Source: Apostichopus leukothele
Taxonomy: Eukaryota > Echinodermata > Holothuroidea > Aspidochirotida > Stichopodidae
Direction of reading: 5' to 3'
Length of the DNA stretch: 42,137 bases
NCBI GenBank assembly: GCA_010014835.2
Contig: JAAAKB020000028.1
Coordinates: forward strand, 1 to 42,137
Position 1 is the stretch's first letter, and every line of letters begins with the position of its first letter. Positions 39,765 to 42,137 of this stretch are shown here, piece after piece. Under the pieces are notes generated by a model. The model saw nothing but the letters and a program-made list of their open reading frames with translations, did not search any database and was not told the DNA's origin. The position numbers and the translations under genes were made by a program.

Positions 39765-41640
39765 TATGGTGCTCTGCTCTAGAGCAGGTCCACTCATTGA
39801 TGTGTCAGTCTCCAGCTGACACGATCTTGGGCAAGCCGTTTAATCTCACGATAGCTGAAGCTCCTACCGACTTGTAAGTCATCCAACGATAATTTTTCTT
39901 TCGTCCTACCCTCCACAACGCCCTTCATAATCCTCCCTTCTAGATATGTCCCATCCAATTACACTGTCTCACTTTTAAAACTTAAATGATATTCCTCTCC
40001 TCTCCAACCATTCTTAGCACCTCTTCGTTGCTCTCATGATCTCTCCAGTTAACGTTCATCATCTTTGTTTTGGATTATATGATTCTCATTCCAAACTTTC
40101 TGCTGCTACTTAAACGGCATCTACCTTTCTTTACTGCTGACAATGGCTTTATCATCTGCAAATCTGATTGACTTTACTAAATCTCCCCCAACTTTGATTC
40201 CCTCTTCTTGATGTTCACATGCCTCCAGCATCATCGCCTAAACATAAATAATATTGGCGGTAGTGAACAGCCGTGTCTGATTCCTCTTCCAATATCCGAG
40301 ATTCTGGTTCTTCTATGCTATCAGTACAGTGACAGTTTGTCCAAGGTACACGTTATCAACTATCTATCAATATTTAATTTTTTTTAAATTCCCATAAGGC
40401 TCTTCCACTACACTCTGTCGAAAGCCTACATATCATACAAATATTTCTCAGCCGTGTTCTAAGACTCTCTCTGCCATCATCCTCATTGTACCAATTGCCT
40501 AATTGATCCTTACATATAAACTCGTGGCTTTTGTTGGCAATCTTTCAGCCAGGTTTCTCAGTAGGATCTTTGATTCGTGGCTAACCAAGCTTATTGTTCG
40601 ATGATCTGAGTATTTCGTTGCTCTCGGTTTCTTTGGGATTGTAATCATTGGGATTTTCAGGAATTCCTCTGGCCACTCCCCTGTATTGTAGATACTATGC
40701 CACAAGGTCCAGTTCAACTCTAGCAACCACTTCAAGACTTCAAAAATTCCGCTGGTATATTGTCCGGTCCTGGTGTCTCAGCATTCTGCAGATCTTTGTT
40801 GAAATATCAATTTCACTGGTCAACGGTAAGTCGGGTCCTATATGGTCTTCATTTAGCTGATCTTCTCCTTCGATTGATATACTCTCAGGTTTGATGTCTT
40901 TATCATACAGTTCTTCAATGTACTCAATCCATCTCTTTGTTATCTTCAGGTCTAGAGCCTTTCTTGCTATTTCCCTTCTACCTCCATAAATGCCACACTT
41001 ATCAGCAGTGATTTCTTTCACTTTTCTGTAATCTTCTGATCTTCCTCATCATTCCAGTTCTTGTTTTTCTATACATTGCTTTTCCAGTCGTCTCTCTGTA
41101 GCCTTATTAGTTTCCCTTCTGACTTCGGTGTTCTATCTCCAACTGTCTTCGTTCTTCATTTGTATATATGTTTTTCCATTTCCTATGCATTTTTTCAATC
41201 AACTTCGTGGTAATCCATGGTTTCTTTGTTTCATTTTGTAACCAATATTCTCCTATGCTCTTCTCTTTATTGCATCGCCAATTTGTCTCCATCTGCCGTC
41301 ACTTGTTAATTCTGCATTTCCCTCTCTCCGTTTTCGCTGTATGTCTGTATTCACTTTCCTATTGACTGCCTCCTTCTGGTATCCAACCGACCTATCCAAT
41401 CCACCTTCCTTCCTTTACCTCTTCTCAGTTTCTTGAGTTTACTACGTTTTCCATCACCACTAGGTTATGGTCAGATTCTTTGTGGTCAGATGTATATCTG
41501 CTCTTGGGTATGCTTTTGCATTCTTCACAGCATTCCTATGTATCTGCCTGACCATTGCATAATCAAGTTTGTATCTTCTTCGGTCTCCTGTTGCTTTCCA
41601 AGTAGGTCTCCTTCTATAGTGGTTTTGGTTTCGATGATAA
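39765..41640 (-). mobile_element. Decayed LINE (APE-type endonuclease/reverse transcriptase, RTE-like)
   Basis: Read on the minus strand, domains follow LINE order: the end of the endonuclease (GDRRRYKLDYAMVRQIHRN, about 41460-41603); a linker with KKPWITTKLIEKMHRKWKN; RWIEYIEELYD (40740-41021); the RT fingers, WPEEFLKIPMITIPKKP and SDHRTISLVSHESKILLR (40499-40735); AFDRV (40411-40425); FADD (40151-40162); and a C-terminal YREIKRLAQDRVSWR near 39830. Several stops and frame changes separate these parts, so it cannot be active. Its 5' part is missing beyond the TG-rich microsatellite. The RTE placement is by resemblance only. Confidence 0.75.
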
Positions 41641-41654
41641 TCGTAACCTTTGCA

Positions 41655-41715
41655 TTCATGATGGTATGTGTGTATATGTGCGTGCGTGTGGATGTGTGTG
41701 AGTGGGTGAGTGAGT
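41655..41715 (+). repeat. TG-rich microsatellite
   Basis: A degenerate run of TG/CG/GTGAG words beginning GGTATGTGTGTATATGTGCG. It marks the point where recognisable LINE sequence ends. Confidence 0.8.
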
Positions 41716-42099
41716 AAGAAGGGGATGAAGGGTGGGTGGAGGGGAAACGGAAAGGAGGAATAAAAAGCCTTATATGGAGGACAATTTTGTAAAGATTGAC
41801 TGAGGATTTTGTTGAAGTATTGGTCTGTAGAATCTAATGCCGTTGTTTGTAAGTAATATAAACTTTTCCCACGTATATTTGCATACCTCCTCAGACATGC
41901 AGCTTCGTATACAGACATGTACTGACTGTATAGGATTAACGCTTTATATATCACTGTTACTAAGTACAACCTCAACGCACGAATAGACAACGTTCAACTA
42001 ATATTAGTTGTTGTGTTAGGGAACGCTCTCCGTTTAAACAGACAGACGATGCAAGTGGCTTTGTCTATTTGTACTAATTTGCAGAGGATTAGATACAAA

Positions 42100-42103
<4 letters not shown>
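41716..42103. other. Non-coding edge region, nothing recognised
   Basis: No coding or mobile feature recognised. It includes a perfect 16-bp palindrome CAACTAATATTAGTTG (41995-42010) and a few CpG sites. It could be the flank of the next gene or element. Confidence 0.4.

Positions 42104-42137
<34 letters not shown>
42104..42137. repeat. TA dinucleotide microsatellite
   Basis: An almost pure TA run reaching the window end, so its full length is unknown. Confidence 0.95.

Noticed and set aside
41610-41990. N-terminal extension of the LINE endonuclease frame
   Set aside because: Upstream of about 41610 the open frame crosses a TG-rich microsatellite, and its residues show no endonuclease resemblance.

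Overview
The window reads as intron-rich, AT-rich nuclear DNA from an animal. Its main content is one complete plus-strand gene for SCAP, the SREBP cleavage-activating protein that senses sterols in the endoplasmic reticulum (ER). I assembled 22 coding exons (6698-34923). Every junction is GT-AG and all phases close, giving 1253 residues against 1279 in human SCAP. Order and motifs match the family throughout: an N-terminal membrane segment, luminal loop 1, the sterol-sensing domain with a YVYF motif, luminal loop 7 with a conserved NIS glycosylation site, TM8, and a C-terminal WD40 region. The organism is probably a marine invertebrate. Short TAGGCCTA-rich tracts and AGGTCA-rich dispersed repeats suggest an echinoderm or another non-vertebrate deuterostome, but this is inference.

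Layout. 1-560 is the edge of a minus-strand LTR-retroelement gag fossil. 560-6574 is non-coding upstream DNA with two repeat blocks (1880-2470 and 2615-3135), a tract richer in CpG (about 3690-4340) that could hold a promoter, and an SRE-like decamer. 6575-34923 is the SCAP coding region and its introns. 34924 to about 38840 is a likely long 3' UTR with proximal and distal poly(A) signals. 38880-42137 holds a second long copy of a dispersed repeat, a decayed minus-strand LINE, and microsatellites.

The introns hold most of the unexpected structure. A degenerate tandem repeat with a monomer of about 130-170 bp recurs in the upstream DNA, in introns 1, 8, 10, 15 and 16, and downstream of the gene. 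Its consensus has four AGGTCA half-sites in one orientation with spacers of 1, 4 and 4 bp, so it contains DR1 and DR4 arrangements known to bind nuclear receptors. At least four perfect DR1 and three full-half-site DR4 copies survive. Other intron content: a near-identical 61-bp triplication (intron 15), a 26-bp minisatellite (intron 10), a CR1/L2-like LINE tail (intron 20), DNA-transposon-like ends (introns 1 and 19) and tRNA-like SINE remnants.

SCAP is expected to work with SREBP, INSIG and COPII proteins encoded elsewhere. The residues known to control sterol and INSIG response in mammals are conserved here, whereas the mammalian COPII-binding hexapeptide MELADL is replaced by TEWDVT. No bacterial-style operon, CRISPR array or RNA gene was found.
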